Shown: positions 7,635-17,500 of the stretch, piece after piece | Layout: every line of letters begins with the position of its first letter | Position numbering within the stretch: the stretch's first letter is position 1 | DNA from: DATKQI01 sp035532755 | GTDB taxonomy: Bacteria; Pseudomonadota; Alphaproteobacteria; Acetobacterales; Acetobacteraceae | Direction of reading: 5' to 3' | NCBI GenBank assembly: GCA_035532755.1 | Contig: DATKQI010000119.1 | Location: forward strand, 1-27,503 | Length of the DNA: 27,503 nt | Notes under the pieces: model-generated | Seen by the model: the letters and a program-made list of their open reading frames with translations, nothing else | The model's database searches: none | What the model was told of the DNA's origin: nothing | Translations under genes and position numbers: made by a program

Positions 7635-8482
7635 GGCTGCGCAGCCTGCTGTTCGCGCCGGGGGACCAGCCACGCAAGATCGGGAAGGCGCTGGAATCGG
7701 CGGCGGACGGGGTGATCCTCGATCTCGAGGATTCGGTGGCGCCGGCCGGCAAGGCGGCGGCGCGGGCGCAGGTGGCCGCGTTGCTGCCGCAGGACCGGCC
7801 GGGCGTGGTGGTGCGCGTCAACCCGCGCGGGTCGGCATGGTATCTCGAGGATCTGGCGGCGGCGGTTGTCGGGCGGGCAGCGGCGGTGATGCTGCCGAAA
7901 TGTGCCGGAGCGGCCGATCTGGCCGCGATCGACCATCATCTGGAGGCGTTGGAGGCCGCTCGGGGTCTGCCCCCGGGCACTGTACGTGTACTGGCATTGG
8001 TGAGCGAGACGGCGGCATCGGTGGCGGCGCTGGCGGGAATGCGAAGCGTGCCGGCGCGGGTGGCGGCGCTGTGTTTCGGGGCAGAGGATCTGTCGGCCGA
8101 TCTCGGGATCGTGCCCCGATTGCCGGATGGGCGGTATCCGGCGCCGATCGCGGCGGCGCGGGCGGCGACGATCCTGGCGGCGGCGGCGGCGGGTGTGGCC
8201 GCGCTGGATACGCCGTTTCCCGATCCGCGCGATCCGGCCGGGCTGGCGGCCGAGGCGGCGGCGGCGGCGGCGGACGGGTTTGCCGGCAAGCTGCTGATCC
8301 ATCCGGCCCAGATCGAGCCCGCGAATGCCGCCTTCACTCCATCGGCGGAGCGTGTCGCCTGGGCGCGGGCGGTGGCGGGGGCCTTCGCGGCCGACCCTGG
8401 CGCGGGCGTGCTGAGCCTCGCAGGGAAGATGATCGACCAGCCGCATCTGAAGCTGGCCCGGCGCATCCTGGAAGGCGGCTGA
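7631..8482 (+). CDS. CitE/HpcH-like CoA-ester lyase
   Basis: A 283-residue TIM-barrel protein of the HpcH/HpaI/CitE family, which cleaves or forms beta-hydroxy-acyl-CoA esters such as malyl-CoA or citramalyl-CoA. It shows RSLLFAPGD at residues 4-12, the metal-site motif DLEDSV at 31-36, VVVRVNPRG, CFGAEDLSADLG near 149-160, and GKLLIHPAQIEPANAAF towards the C-terminus. All are conserved family elements, and length is normal. The ATG at 7631 overlaps the stop of the MaoC-like gene. The protein is very Ala-rich, in line with the GC-rich coding. Alternatives within the family are the citrate lyase beta subunit, malyl-CoA lyase and citramalyl-CoA lyase. No citrate lyase alpha, gamma or ligase genes are nearby, so a stand-alone acyl-CoA lyase is favoured. 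Confidence 0.88.
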   Translation: MRLRSLLFAPGDQPRKIGKALESAADGVILDLEDSVAPAGKAAARAQVAALLPQDRPGVVVRVNPRGSAWYLEDLAAAVVGRAAAVMLPKCAGAADLAAIDHHLEALEAARGLPPGTVRVLALVSETAASVAALAGMRSVPARVAALCFGAEDLSADLGIVPRLPDGRYPAPIAAARAATILAAAAAGVAALDTPFPDPRDPAGLAAEAAAAAADGFAGKLLIHPAQIEPANAAFTPSAERVAWARAVAGAFAADPGAGVLSLAGKMIDQPHLKLARRILEGG

Positions 8483-8656
8483 TCCCCCGCTCCTGCCCGG
8501 TTCGACATTCGCCTGTTACAATTGGCGGAGATAGAAGCCTTGCACGGCGGTGCGCGGTTCCCGCCGGACCACAGCCATTGGTTGATGGCGGCAAAAGCTG
8601 CGCCGGGGGCAGGATTCGGGTAGAGAGTAACGGACTGCCAGAAGGATTGTATCGCC
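8483..8656. promoter_or_regulatory. Upstream region of the efflux operon
   Basis: A 174-bp non-coding stretch between the CitE-like gene and the efflux operon. It holds TACAAT at 8517-8522, a possible -10 element, but with no good -35 at the right distance. An inverted repeat, GCCAT-6 nt-ATGGC, is at 8574-8589 and could be an operator or small hairpin. AAGGA at 8642-8646 is the ribosome binding site for the TTG start at 8657. A promoter for the efflux genes is expected here; its position is not determined. Confidence 0.4.
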
Positions 8657-10144
8657 TTGATCCCTCGCGCTTTCCTGCTGCTAATCGCACTCGGGCTTGC
8701 CGGGTGTTCCCTGGGCCCGGCCTATCGGCGCCCGGTGGTAGCGCTACCAGCCCATTTCCAGGCCACGGCCGCAAGCACCCAGGTAGCCTGGCCGAAAGCC
8801 GGCTGGTGGCGTGGCTTCGGCTCGCCCGACCTCGACCAGCTGATCGCCGAGGCGCAGACGCATAATTTCGACATCGCGGCCGCCATCGCCCGGGTGGAGC
8901 AGGCGAACGCCGCCGTGGAGGTGACCGGGGCGCCGCTGCTGCCCGCGCTCAATGCCAGCAGCAGCGGCACATACGACTATGCGGGCGCGCAGAGCAGCAG
9001 CTCCTCCTCCAGCAAGCTGTCGCGGCTGTTCGGCCTCAGCAGCAGCAGCAAATCCACCAACACGCATCAATATGCCCTGGGGCTGGATGTGTCCTACGAG
9101 CTGGATTTCTGGGGCAAGAACCGGGCGGCGCTGCAAGCGGCGGAGGCGAGCCGGCTGTTCAGCGTCTTCGATCAGCAGGTGGTAGCGCTAACAGTTGTCA
9201 CCAGCGTGGCCGATACCTATTTCCAGGCGTTGGAAGATCAGGACCAGCTCGTGATCGCCCGGCGCAACCTTGCAGATGCGGAAGATTTGCTGAAGGTGAT
9301 CCGTGCGCGGCTTGCCGCGGGCACCAACACCGAACTGGATGTGGCGCAGCAGGCCGCGCTGGTGGCGGCGGAGCAGGCCACGATTCCGAACCTGACGTCC
9401 TTGCTGAAGCAGGAGACGATCGCGCTTGGCATCCTGGTGGGCCGGCCGCCGGAGAGCATCCATATTCCCGTTGGTTCCCTGACCCGCCTGCCGATGCCGC
9501 GGGTGGCGCCCGGGCTGCCGGCCACCCTGCTGATGCGGCGGCCGGACGTGGCGGAGGCGGAGGCGAATCTGGTGGCGGAGAACGCCACCCTGCGATCCGA
9601 CCGGGCGGCGCTGTACCCCGACCTCACGCTGACAGGCTCGGGCGGGTTGCAGAGCAACGCCTTGAACATGCTGATCAATCCGGGCGCGGAGGTGGCATCG
9701 CTCGCGGCGAGCGTGACGCAGGTGATCTTCGACAACGGCAAGCTGGAAGGCACGGTGGCCGAGGCCAAGGGCCGCTACAGGGAGCTGCTGGCCGATTACG
9801 AGAAGAGCGTGGTGCAGGCGCTGAGCGATGTGGAAACGGCGCTGACGCAACTGCGCTACACGACCGAACAGGAGGCATTGCAGCGCCAGGCGGTGACGCA
9901 GGCGCAACTGGCGGCGACAGTTGCGCGAGCGCAGCTTGATGCCGGCACGGTGGATGTGACGACGGTGCTGACCGCCGAGCAGACGCTGCTGAGCGACGAG
10001 ACCACGCTGTCGCAGATCCGGCTGGCCCGGTTCCAGGCGCTGGTGGCCCTGTTCAAGGCGCTGGGCGGCGGCTGGACCCAGCCGGTGCCGGCAACCGCAA
10101 CCACGCTGCCGCCGACCCTCGCGGCATTGCCGGCAAGCAGGTAG
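8657..10144 (+). CDS. RND efflux outer-membrane lipoprotein (NodT/OprM family)
   Basis: A 495-residue TolC-like outer-membrane factor that forms the exit duct of the pump. Translation is assigned to TTG at 8657 because AGAAGGA precedes it by about 10 nt and it gives a short lipoprotein signal ending in the lipobox LAGC, with the acylated Cys at residue 17. The N-terminal GPAYRRP, the LDVSYELDFWGKNRAALQAAEA segment and the second repeat with LMRRPDVAEAEANLVAENATLRSDRAALYPDLTLTGSGG are standard for NodT-type proteins. A Ser-rich stretch at about residues 113-135, partly encoded by AGC repeats, stands in the first outer-membrane beta region. The adaptor gene begins 4 bp after the stop, so the genes form one operon. 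Confidence 0.93.
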   Translation: MIPRAFLLLIALGLAGCSLGPAYRRPVVALPAHFQATAASTQVAWPKAGWWRGFGSPDLDQLIAEAQTHNFDIAAAIARVEQANAAVEVTGAPLLPALNASSSGTYDYAGAQSSSSSSSKLSRLFGLSSSSKSTNTHQYALGLDVSYELDFWGKNRAALQAAEASRLFSVFDQQVVALTVVTSVADTYFQALEDQDQLVIARRNLADAEDLLKVIRARLAAGTNTELDVAQQAALVAAEQATIPNLTSLLKQETIALGILVGRPPESIHIPVGSLTRLPMPRVAPGLPATLLMRRPDVAEAEANLVAENATLRSDRAALYPDLTLTGSGGLQSNALNMLINPGAEVASLAASVTQVIFDNGKLEGTVAEAKGRYRELLADYEKSVVQALSDVETALTQLRYTTEQEALQRQAVTQAQLAATVARAQLDAGTVDVTTVLTAEQTLLSDETTLSQIRLARFQALVALFKALGGGWTQPVPATATTLPPTLAALPASR

Positions 10145-10148
10145 CACC

Positions 10149-11396
10149 ATGCCCGCCCCCCCTTCCCGGAGCCGCCCCGCCATGCGCCGCGCCGTTCTGA
10201 TCGCGATCGCCGTCATCGCCCTGGCCGTTGCGGCCTATCACGTGTCGGCCGGGAACAAGGCGCCGGCCAAGGCCGCGGCGGCGACACCGCCGATTCCGGT
10301 ACAGGTGACCGGCGTCGTCAGCCGCAACGTGCCGATCTACCTGACCGCGCTGGGCACGGTGCAGGCTTCCCAGACCGTGACCGTGCGCCCGATGATCGAC
10401 GGGCCGCTGACCTCGGTGAACTTCAAGGAGGGGCAGGACGTGACGGCGGGCACCGTGCTGGCGCGGATCGACCCCCGGCCGTACCAGGCAACCCTCGATC
10501 AGGCGAACGGGAAGCTGGCGCAGGACAAGGCGCTGCTTGCCAACGCCGAGCTTGATCTGGTGCGCTATGTGAAGCTCGCGAAGACCGCCTACAGCTCCGC
10601 GCAGCAGGCCGACACGCAGCGGGCGGTGGTGGCGCAGGACAAGGCGCTGGTGAAGCAGGACCAGGCATCTGTGGAATCCGCGCAGACGCAGCTGAGCTAC
10701 ACCACCATCAAGGCGCCGATCGACGGGCGCACCGGGCTGCGGCAGGTGGATGTGGGCAATATCGTGCACACGACCGATGCCAACGGCCTGGTGGTGATCG
10801 CCACGCTGCACCCGATCGCGGTGATCTTCACCCTGCCGCAGCAGGATCTGCCGCAGGTGCAGGCCGCGCTCACGGCCGGATCGCCGGAAGCGCTGGCAAG
10901 CCTTCAGGGGGCGACAGGGACCGCGACACCCGACCAGGGGACGCTGACGGTGCTGGACAATCAGGTCGATCCCACCACCGGCACGATCAAGCTGAAGGCG
11001 ATGTTCCCCAATCCGCAATCGCATCTGTGGCCGGGCGCGTTCGTGACCGTGAAGCTGCTGGCACGCACCCAGGACAACGCCATCGTGGTGCCGCCGGTGG
11101 CGGTGCAGCAGGGGCCGGATGGGGACTATGTGTACGTCGTCGCGCCCGGGAACACGGTCAGCCGGCGCATCGTGACGGTGAGCCATCAGGATGAGCAGGT
11201 CGCCGTGATCTCCAGCGGGTTGAAGCCCGGCGAGCAGGTGGTGGTGAACGGGGCCGCGCGGCTGAACGACAAATCCCGCATCAAGATCCTCGCCGGCGGC
11301 GTCAGCGTGCCGGCCCTGCCCGTTCCGGCCCCGGCGGCGAGCGCACAGGACGCGGGCGTTCCCGCGCGGCAGGGCGGAGCCGGCGGCGCGACGTGA
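10149..11396 (+). CDS. mdtA: RND efflux periplasmic adaptor, MdtA-like
   Basis: A 415-residue membrane-fusion protein linking the RND pump to the outer-membrane factor. An N-terminal hydrophobic segment at about residues 12-31 anchors or exports it. The lipoyl half-motif VNFKEGQDVTAGTVLARIDPRPYQATLDQA, a coiled-coil hairpin rich in Ala, Gln and Lys, and the second lipoyl half YTTIKAPIDGRTGLRQVDVGNIV follow in the usual order. LDNQVDPTTGTIKLKAMFPN is typical of the MdtA/AcrA beta-barrel region. The C-terminus has an Ala/Pro/Gly-rich tail. An in-frame ATG at 10182 is an alternative start with GGAG upstream. The stop overlaps the next gene's GTG (GTGA). Family and role are clear; the MdtA name rests on its pairing with two pumps. 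Confidence 0.9.
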   Translation: MPAPPSRSRPAMRRAVLIAIAVIALAVAAYHVSAGNKAPAKAAAATPPIPVQVTGVVSRNVPIYLTALGTVQASQTVTVRPMIDGPLTSVNFKEGQDVTAGTVLARIDPRPYQATLDQANGKLAQDKALLANAELDLVRYVKLAKTAYSSAQQADTQRAVVAQDKALVKQDQASVESAQTQLSYTTIKAPIDGRTGLRQVDVGNIVHTTDANGLVVIATLHPIAVIFTLPQQDLPQVQAALTAGSPEALASLQGATGTATPDQGTLTVLDNQVDPTTGTIKLKAMFPNPQSHLWPGAFVTVKLLARTQDNAIVVPPVAVQQGPDGDYVYVVAPGNTVSRRIVTVSHQDEQVAVISSGLKPGEQVVVNGAARLNDKSRIKILAGGVSVPALPVPAPAASAQDAGVPARQGGAGGAT

Positions 11397-14300
11397 ACAT
11401 CTCGGCGCCGTTCATCGCCCGGCCGATCGCGACCGCGCTGCTGGCCATCGCGGTGCTGCTGGCCGGGGTGCTGGGATACCGCGCCCTGCCGGTCTCCTCG
11501 CTGCCCGAGGTGGACTTCCCGACCATCCAGGTGACAACGCAGCTCCCAGGGGCCGATCCGCAGACGGTGGCGAACCTCGTCACCGCCCCGCTTGAGCGGC
11601 AGTTCGGCCAGATCCAGGGGTTGGGGGCGATGAGTTCCACCAGCTCCCAGGGCGTGAGCCAGATCATCCTGCGGTTCAGCCTGAACCGGAACATCGATTC
11701 CGCCTCCCAGGACGTGCAGGCGGCGATCAACGCATCTGCCGGTTCGCTGCCGGCCAATCTGCCCTACCCGCCGGTGTATGCGAAGGTGAACCCGGCGGAT
11801 GCGCCGATCCTGACGCTCGCGCTGTCGTCCACCACCATTCCGATCGCGCAGGTGGCAGACGATGCGGATACGCTGCTGCAACCCAAGCTCAGCCAGATCA
11901 GCGGCGTCGGCAAGGTGAGCGTGCTGGGCGGCATGAAGCGGGCGGTGCGCATCCGCGTCGATCCCGCGCGGCTCGCCTCCTTCGGACTGTCGATGGAGGA
12001 TGTGCGCACCGCGGTTTCGAACGCCAACCAGAACGGCGCGAAGGGCGGGTTCGACGGCGCACAGCAGGCGTTCTCGCTGGCCGCGAACGACCAGCTGCCG
12101 GACGCGGCGGCATACCGGAACCTGATCATCGCCTATCGCAACGGCGCGCCGGTGCGGCTGTCGGACGTGGGCAGCGTGGTGAGCGGGCTGGAGAACGATC
12201 GCACGGGCGCCTGGTTCCAGGGCAAGCCGGCCGTGGTGCTGGACATTCAGCGCCAGCCGGGGGCGAACATCGTGCAGACGGTGGACGCCATCCAGGCGGC
12301 CCTGCCGCAATTGCAGAAGGCGCTGCCCGCCGGGATCAAGGTGCAGATCGCGGCGAACCGCACGGGGACCATCCGCGCCTCGGTGATCGACGTTCAGACC
12401 ACGCTGATCCTGAGCGTGATCCTGGTGGTGCTGGTGATCTTCCTGTTCCTCCGCTCGGTGCGGGCGACGATCATCCCCGGCGTCGCGCTGCCGCTGTCCC
12501 TGATCGGCACGTTCGGGGTGATGGATCTGGCCGGCTTCGGGCTCGACAACCTTTCGCTGATGGCACTGACCGTCGCGAGCGGCTTCGTGGTCGATGATGC
12601 CATCGTGATGATCGAGAACGTGGTGCGGTTCATCGAACAGGGCGTGCCGCCGCTGGAAGCCGCTTATCGGGGGTCGAAGCAGATCGGGTTCACCATCGTC
12701 TCTCTGACCGTGTCCCTGATCGCGGTGTTCATTCCGCTGCTGTTCATGACCGGCGTGGTGGGGCGGCTGTTCAACGAATTTGCCGTCACGCTCTCGGTCG
12801 CCGTCGTGGTCTCGGCGGTGGTGTCGCTCACGCTGACGCCGATGATGTGCGGGCGGTTGTTGCGGCCGATCGACCAGGAGAAGCCCGGGCGTATCGCCCG
12901 CGTGGCCGAGGCGGGGTTCGACCGGCTGCACGCCGCCTATCGCCGCAGCCTGGGATGGGCGCTGGCGCGCCAGGGGCTGCTGCTGCTGATCGCCGGCATC
13001 ACGCTGGTGGGCACGATCCTGCTTTACGTCGTCGTGCCCAAGGGTTTTCTGCCGCTTCAGGACACCGGATCGATCGTCGCGGTGACCCAGGCCGGACAGA
13101 CGGCATCCATCCCGGCGATGATCCGCCTGCAGAACACGGCGGCGAAGATCGTGATGAAGGACCCCGCGGTGGCGGGCGTGGTCTCGGTCGTCGGGGCCGG
13201 CACGGTGAACGCGACGCCGAATACGGGGCAGCTCGACATCTCGCTGAAGCCGATCGGCAGCCGGCCGGGCGTCACCGCCGTGATCGCGCGGCTGCAGAAG
13301 GCGCTGGACGGGGTGGCCGGCCTGTCGGTGTTCCTGCAGCCGGTGCAGGATATCCAGTTGGGCACGCGCATCAGCCGGACCCAGTACCAGTACACGCTGA
13401 CCGACACGAGTGCCGCGGAGCTTCAAAGCTGGGCGCCGAAGCTGCTGGCCCGGATGCAGGCCCTGCCGCAACTGCGCGATGTGGCGAGCGACCAGCAGAA
13501 CAACGGGTTGACCATCGCCGTGACCGTCGATCGCGCGGCGGCGATGCGGCTCGGGGTGACGATGCAGTCGGTCGAGGACGTGCTGTACGATTCGTTCGGG
13601 CAGCGGCAGATCTCGACCATTTTCGGACAGAGCAACCAGTACCGCGTGGTGCTGGAGGCCGATCCGTCGTGGCAGGCCAATCCCGCGTCGCTCGACCAGT
13701 TGCGCGTGCCGGGGACCAAGAGCAGCACCGGCGCGAACGGCCAGAGCACCACGCCGAGCACCACGACGGTGACGACTTCGACCGTGGGCCAGGTGCCGCT
13801 GTCGGCGATCGCCACCTTCAAGCGCACCACCGCCCCGCTTTCGATCACGCATGAGGACCAGTTCCCCTCCGTCACGCTGAGCTTCAACCTCGCCCCCGGC
13901 GCCTCGCTCGGCGGGGCGGTCTCGGCCATCGCCGGGGCCGAGCAGAGCCTGGGAACGCCGGGAACGATCGCCGGCAGCTATTCGGGCGACGCCGCCGAAT
14001 TCCAACGCTCGCTGGCCGCCGAGCCGTGGCTGATCGGGGCCGCGGTGGTGGTGATCTACATCGTGCTGGGCGTGCTGTACGAAAGCGTGATCCACCCTAT
14101 CACCATCCTTTCCACCCTGCCCTCCGCCGGCATCGGAGCGCTGCTCGCGCTGATGATCGTCGGCACCGACCTCTCCGTAGTGGCACTGGTGGGGGTGGTG
14201 CTGCTGATGGGCATCGTAAAAAAGAACGCGATCATGATGATAGACTTCGCGATCGACGCCGAGCGAACGCGCGGGCTCTCGCCGGAGGCCGCGATCGAGG

Positions 14301-14554
14301 AGGCGTGCCTGCTGCGGTTCCGGCCGATCATGATGACCACCATGGCCGCCCTGCTCGGCGCGGTGCCGCTGGTGCTGGAGAACGGCGCGGGGTCTGAGCT
14401 GCGCTGGCCGCTGGGGGTGACTATCATCGGCGGGCTGCTGCTGAGCCAGTTGCTGACGCTGTACACCACGCCGGTGATCTATCTGGCGATGGAGCGGGTG
14501 CGGCTGCGCTTCACCGGCCCCGCTTCTGCGGCGGCTGCAAGCCCGGCGGAGTAG
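11393..14554 (+). CDS. mdtB: RND multidrug efflux pump subunit, MdtB-like
   Basis: A 1053-residue proton-driven inner-membrane pump of the HAE1 type. The start is GTG at 11393, overlapping the adaptor's stop. SAPFIARPIATALLAIAVLLAGVLGYRALPVSSLPEVDFPTIQV opens the protein as in MdtB. The proton-relay Asp pair is D401-D402 in GFVVDDAIVMIEN (helix 4), and the helix-10 lysine lies in MGIVKKNAIMMIDFA (K943-K944). KGGFDGAQQAFSLAANDQL and YRNGAPVRLSDVGSV are MdtB-like porter and docking segments. Residues 775-799 form a Ser/Thr-rich insertion not present in the sister pump. Together with the next gene it should form a mixed pump, as E. coli MdtB and MdtC do. Substrates are unknown; MdtBC relatives export bile salts and novobiocin. 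Confidence 0.92.
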   Translation: MNISAPFIARPIATALLAIAVLLAGVLGYRALPVSSLPEVDFPTIQVTTQLPGADPQTVANLVTAPLERQFGQIQGLGAMSSTSSQGVSQIILRFSLNRNIDSASQDVQAAINASAGSLPANLPYPPVYAKVNPADAPILTLALSSTTIPIAQVADDADTLLQPKLSQISGVGKVSVLGGMKRAVRIRVDPARLASFGLSMEDVRTAVSNANQNGAKGGFDGAQQAFSLAANDQLPDAAAYRNLIIAYRNGAPVRLSDVGSVVSGLENDRTGAWFQGKPAVVLDIQRQPGANIVQTVDAIQAALPQLQKALPAGIKVQIAANRTGTIRASVIDVQTTLILSVILVVLVIFLFLRSVRATIIPGVALPLSLIGTFGVMDLAGFGLDNLSLMALTVASGFVVDDAIVMIENVVRFIEQGVPPLEAAYRGSKQIGFTIVSLTVSLIAVFIPLLFMTGVVGRLFNEFAVTLSVAVVVSAVVSLTLTPMMCGRLLRPIDQEKPGRIARVAEAGFDRLHAAYRRSLGWALARQGLLLLIAGITLVGTILLYVVVPKGFLPLQDTGSIVAVTQAGQTASIPAMIRLQNTAAKIVMKDPAVAGVVSVVGAGTVNATPNTGQLDISLKPIGSRPGVTAVIARLQKALDGVAGLSVFLQPVQDIQLGTRISRTQYQYTLTDTSAAELQSWAPKLLARMQALPQLRDVASDQQNNGLTIAVTVDRAAAMRLGVTMQSVEDVLYDSFGQRQISTIFGQSNQYRVVLEADPSWQANPASLDQLRVPGTKSSTGANGQSTTPSTTTVTTSTVGQVPLSAIATFKRTTAPLSITHEDQFPSVTLSFNLAPGASLGGAVSAIAGAEQSLGTPGTIAGSYSGDAAEFQRSLAAEPWLIGAAVVVIYIVLGVLYESVIHPITILSTLPSAGIGALLALMIVGTDLSVVALVGVVLLMGIVKKNAIMMIDFAIDAERTRGLSPEAAIEEACLLRFRPIMMTTMAALLGAVPLVLENGAGSELRWPLGVTIIGGLLLSQLLTLYTTPVIYLAMERVRLRFTGPASAAAASPAE

Positions 14555-14557
14555 AAG

Positions 14558-17500
14558 GTGGGATTTTCCACCCCGTTCATCCTGCGGCCGATCGGAACGT
14601 TCCTGCTCGCGTTCGGCATCCTGCTTGCCGGCGCGGTTGCCTATCGGTTCCTGCCGGTGGCGCCACTTCCCAGCGTGCCGATCCCCGTGATCGTCGTGTT
14701 CGCGGCCCAGCCGGGGGCAGACCCGGCAACGATGGCCAATTCCATTGCCGCCCCGCTGGAGCGGCGGCTGGGTGAGATTTCCGGCGTGACCGAGCTGACA
14801 TCGGTGAACGCCACCGGCTCGACCACCATCGTGGTGCTGTTCGATGTGGGGCGGAACGTGGATGCCGCCGCGCGCGATGTGCAGGCGGCGATCAACGCGG
14901 CAGCACCGGACCTGCCGGCGAACCTGCCGGTGGCGCCGCACTATCGCGAATTCAACCCGGCCGAAGCGCCGATCATGACGCTTGCGCTGACATCTGACAC
15001 GCTGTCCAGCGCCCAGGTTTACGATGCGGTGGACACGATCCTGGTGCAGCGGCTTTCGCAGGTGAGCGGGGTGGCGCAGGTTGGCGAGAACGGGGCGGAA
15101 AAGCCGGCAGTGCGGGTGCAACTGAACCCCGCCGCGCTGGTGGCCGCGAGGCTGTCTGCACAGGATGTCTATACCGCGATCCGAGCCGCGAACGTGACAG
15201 AGCCGACCGGGAGCTTTGAAGGCCCCCGGCAGGCCGAGACGATCAGCGTGAACGGGCAGATCGCCCACGCCGTGCAGTATCGCAATCTGGTGTTGAAAAC
15301 ATCCAACGGCGCGGTGCTGAAACTCTCCGATGTCGCGAATGTCGTGAACAGCCTTGCCAACAAGCGGCTGGCCGCGTGGGACGGCAAGACCCCCGCCATC
15401 CTGCTGACGATCACGAAGCAGCCCGGCGCCAACGTGATCGCGACCGTGGACAGGGTTCGGCAACTGCTGCCGCAGATCATGAAATGGATGCCGCCGGGCA
15501 TCAAGCTGACGATACTGTCCGACCGCACCCAGACGATCCGTGCGAGCGTGACGGATGTGCAGTACACGCTGCTGATCACCGTGGCATTGGTTCTGATGGT
15601 GGTGCTGGTGTTCATGCGCCGGCTGGTGCCGACGGTGGCGGCGGGTGCAACGGTGCCGCTGTCGATCGCGGGGACGCTGGCGGCGATGTGGCTGCTGGGC
15701 TACTCGATCGACAATTTCTCGCTCATGGCGATCACCATCTCGGTCGGGTTCGTGGTGGACGATGCGATCGTGATGATCGAGAACATCTTCAGCCATCTGG
15801 AACGCGGAACTCCGCCGATGCAGGCCGCGCTGATCGGCGCGCGGCAGATCGGGTTCACCGTGGTTTCGATCAGCCTTTCGCTGGTGGCCGTGTTCACGCC
15901 GCTGACCTTCATGCCCGGGTTGCTGGGCAGCCTGTTCCACGAATTCGCGATGACGCTGACGATCGCGATCGCGGTATCGGCCGCCGTATCCCTCACGCTG
16001 ACCCCGATGATCTGCGCGTGGTTCATGCACCCGATGCAGCCCCATCCGGCCGTGGCAACGCCAGGACGAACGCCGGGATTCTGGATGCGGATGGATCGGC
16101 TGATCGACACTGTATTCCAGGCGAACCTGCGCTTCTACGAACGCACGCTGGACTGGGTGCTGCGGCACCGGAAGCTGATGCTTGCAGTGACGTTCGCCAC
16201 CGTGATCGTGACCATCAAGCTGTACGGCATCGTGCCCAAGGGATTCCTGCCGCTGGAGGATACCGGGCTGATCCAGGGCCAGACCATCGCCGCACCGGAT
16301 GTTTCGTTCGCGGCGATGAAGGTCTTGCAGGAAAAGGTGGTGAACATCCTGCTGAAAGACCCCGCGATCGCCACCATCGGCTCGCGCATCGGGGTTGCCG
16401 GCGGGTTCTCCTCGCTCAACCGCGGCACGCTGTATATCGGCCTGAAGCCACTGGCGCAGCGGAAGATCTCCTCCGAGCAGGTGATTGCGCGATTGCGCAA
16501 GAAGCTCGCGAACATCGCCGGCATCCAGGTCTTCATGCATTCCGCGCAGGATCTGTTCGCCGGCGGGCGATCCACCGGCGGGCAGTACCAGTTCGAGGTG
16601 ATCGACCAGAACCTGTCCGAGCTGCGCACCTGGGCGCAGAAGCTGGAAGTGGCGCTGCGCAAGGCACCCGAGATCGCCGACGTGTCATCCGACGAGGATC
16701 GGGCAGGGCCGGAGGCGAAAGTGATGATCGACCGCACCGCGGCAGCTCGTCTTCATGTGCAGGTGAGCGCCGTCGATGCCGCGCTGAACAATGCCTTCGC
16801 CCAGCGCCAGATCTCGACGATCTATACGCAGCGCAACCAATACCAGGTGGTTCTGGAAGCAGCCCCCCGGCTTCAGACCGATCCTTCGATGCTGGACCAC
16901 ATCTTCGTGCCGAGTACCACGGGTACGCAGGTGCCGCTCGGCAGCCTCGCGCATGTGGTGTTCTCGACCGCGGCCCTGACCGTGCGCCACCAGGGTGGGG
17001 TTCCGACCACGACGATCAGTTTCAACGTGAAGCCCGGCGTGGCTCTCGGCCAGGCCACCGGCCTTGTGGATCGGGTGGCCGCGCAGATTGGCCTGCCGCC
17101 AACGGTGCGCACGGAATTCGGCGGCAACGCCAAGTATTTCATGCAGTCCCTGTCTTCGGAGCCGATGCTGATCCTGGCCGCGCTGCTGTCGATCTACATT
17201 GTTCTGGGCGTGCTGTATGAAAGCCTCACCCAGCCGCTGACCATCCTGTCCACCCTGCCCTCGGCCGGGATCGGCGCGTTGCTGGCGCTGCTGATCACCG
17301 GCACATCCCTGTCGGTCATCGCCATTATCGGCATCTTCCTGCTGATGGGCATCGTGAAGAAGAACGCGATCATGATGGTGGATTTCGCGCTGGAGGCGGA
17401 GCGGAAGGGCGGCATGACGCCGCTGGAGGCGATCCGCGCCGCCTGCCTCGCGCGCTATCGCCCGATCATGATGACCACCCTGGCCGCGATACTGGGGGCG

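Noticed and set aside
8501..8522. Promoter made of TTCGAC and TACAAT before the efflux operon
   Set aside because: The spacing is only 10 bp, too short for sigma-70-type recognition. Only TACAAT is kept as a possible -10.
11186..16540. Minus-strand open frame of 1784 codons opposite the efflux genes
   Set aside because: It is antisense to two clear RND pump genes. Long antisense frames arise in GC-rich DNA from codon bias, and its product is a low-complexity His/Arg/Gln/Asp mix with no fold.
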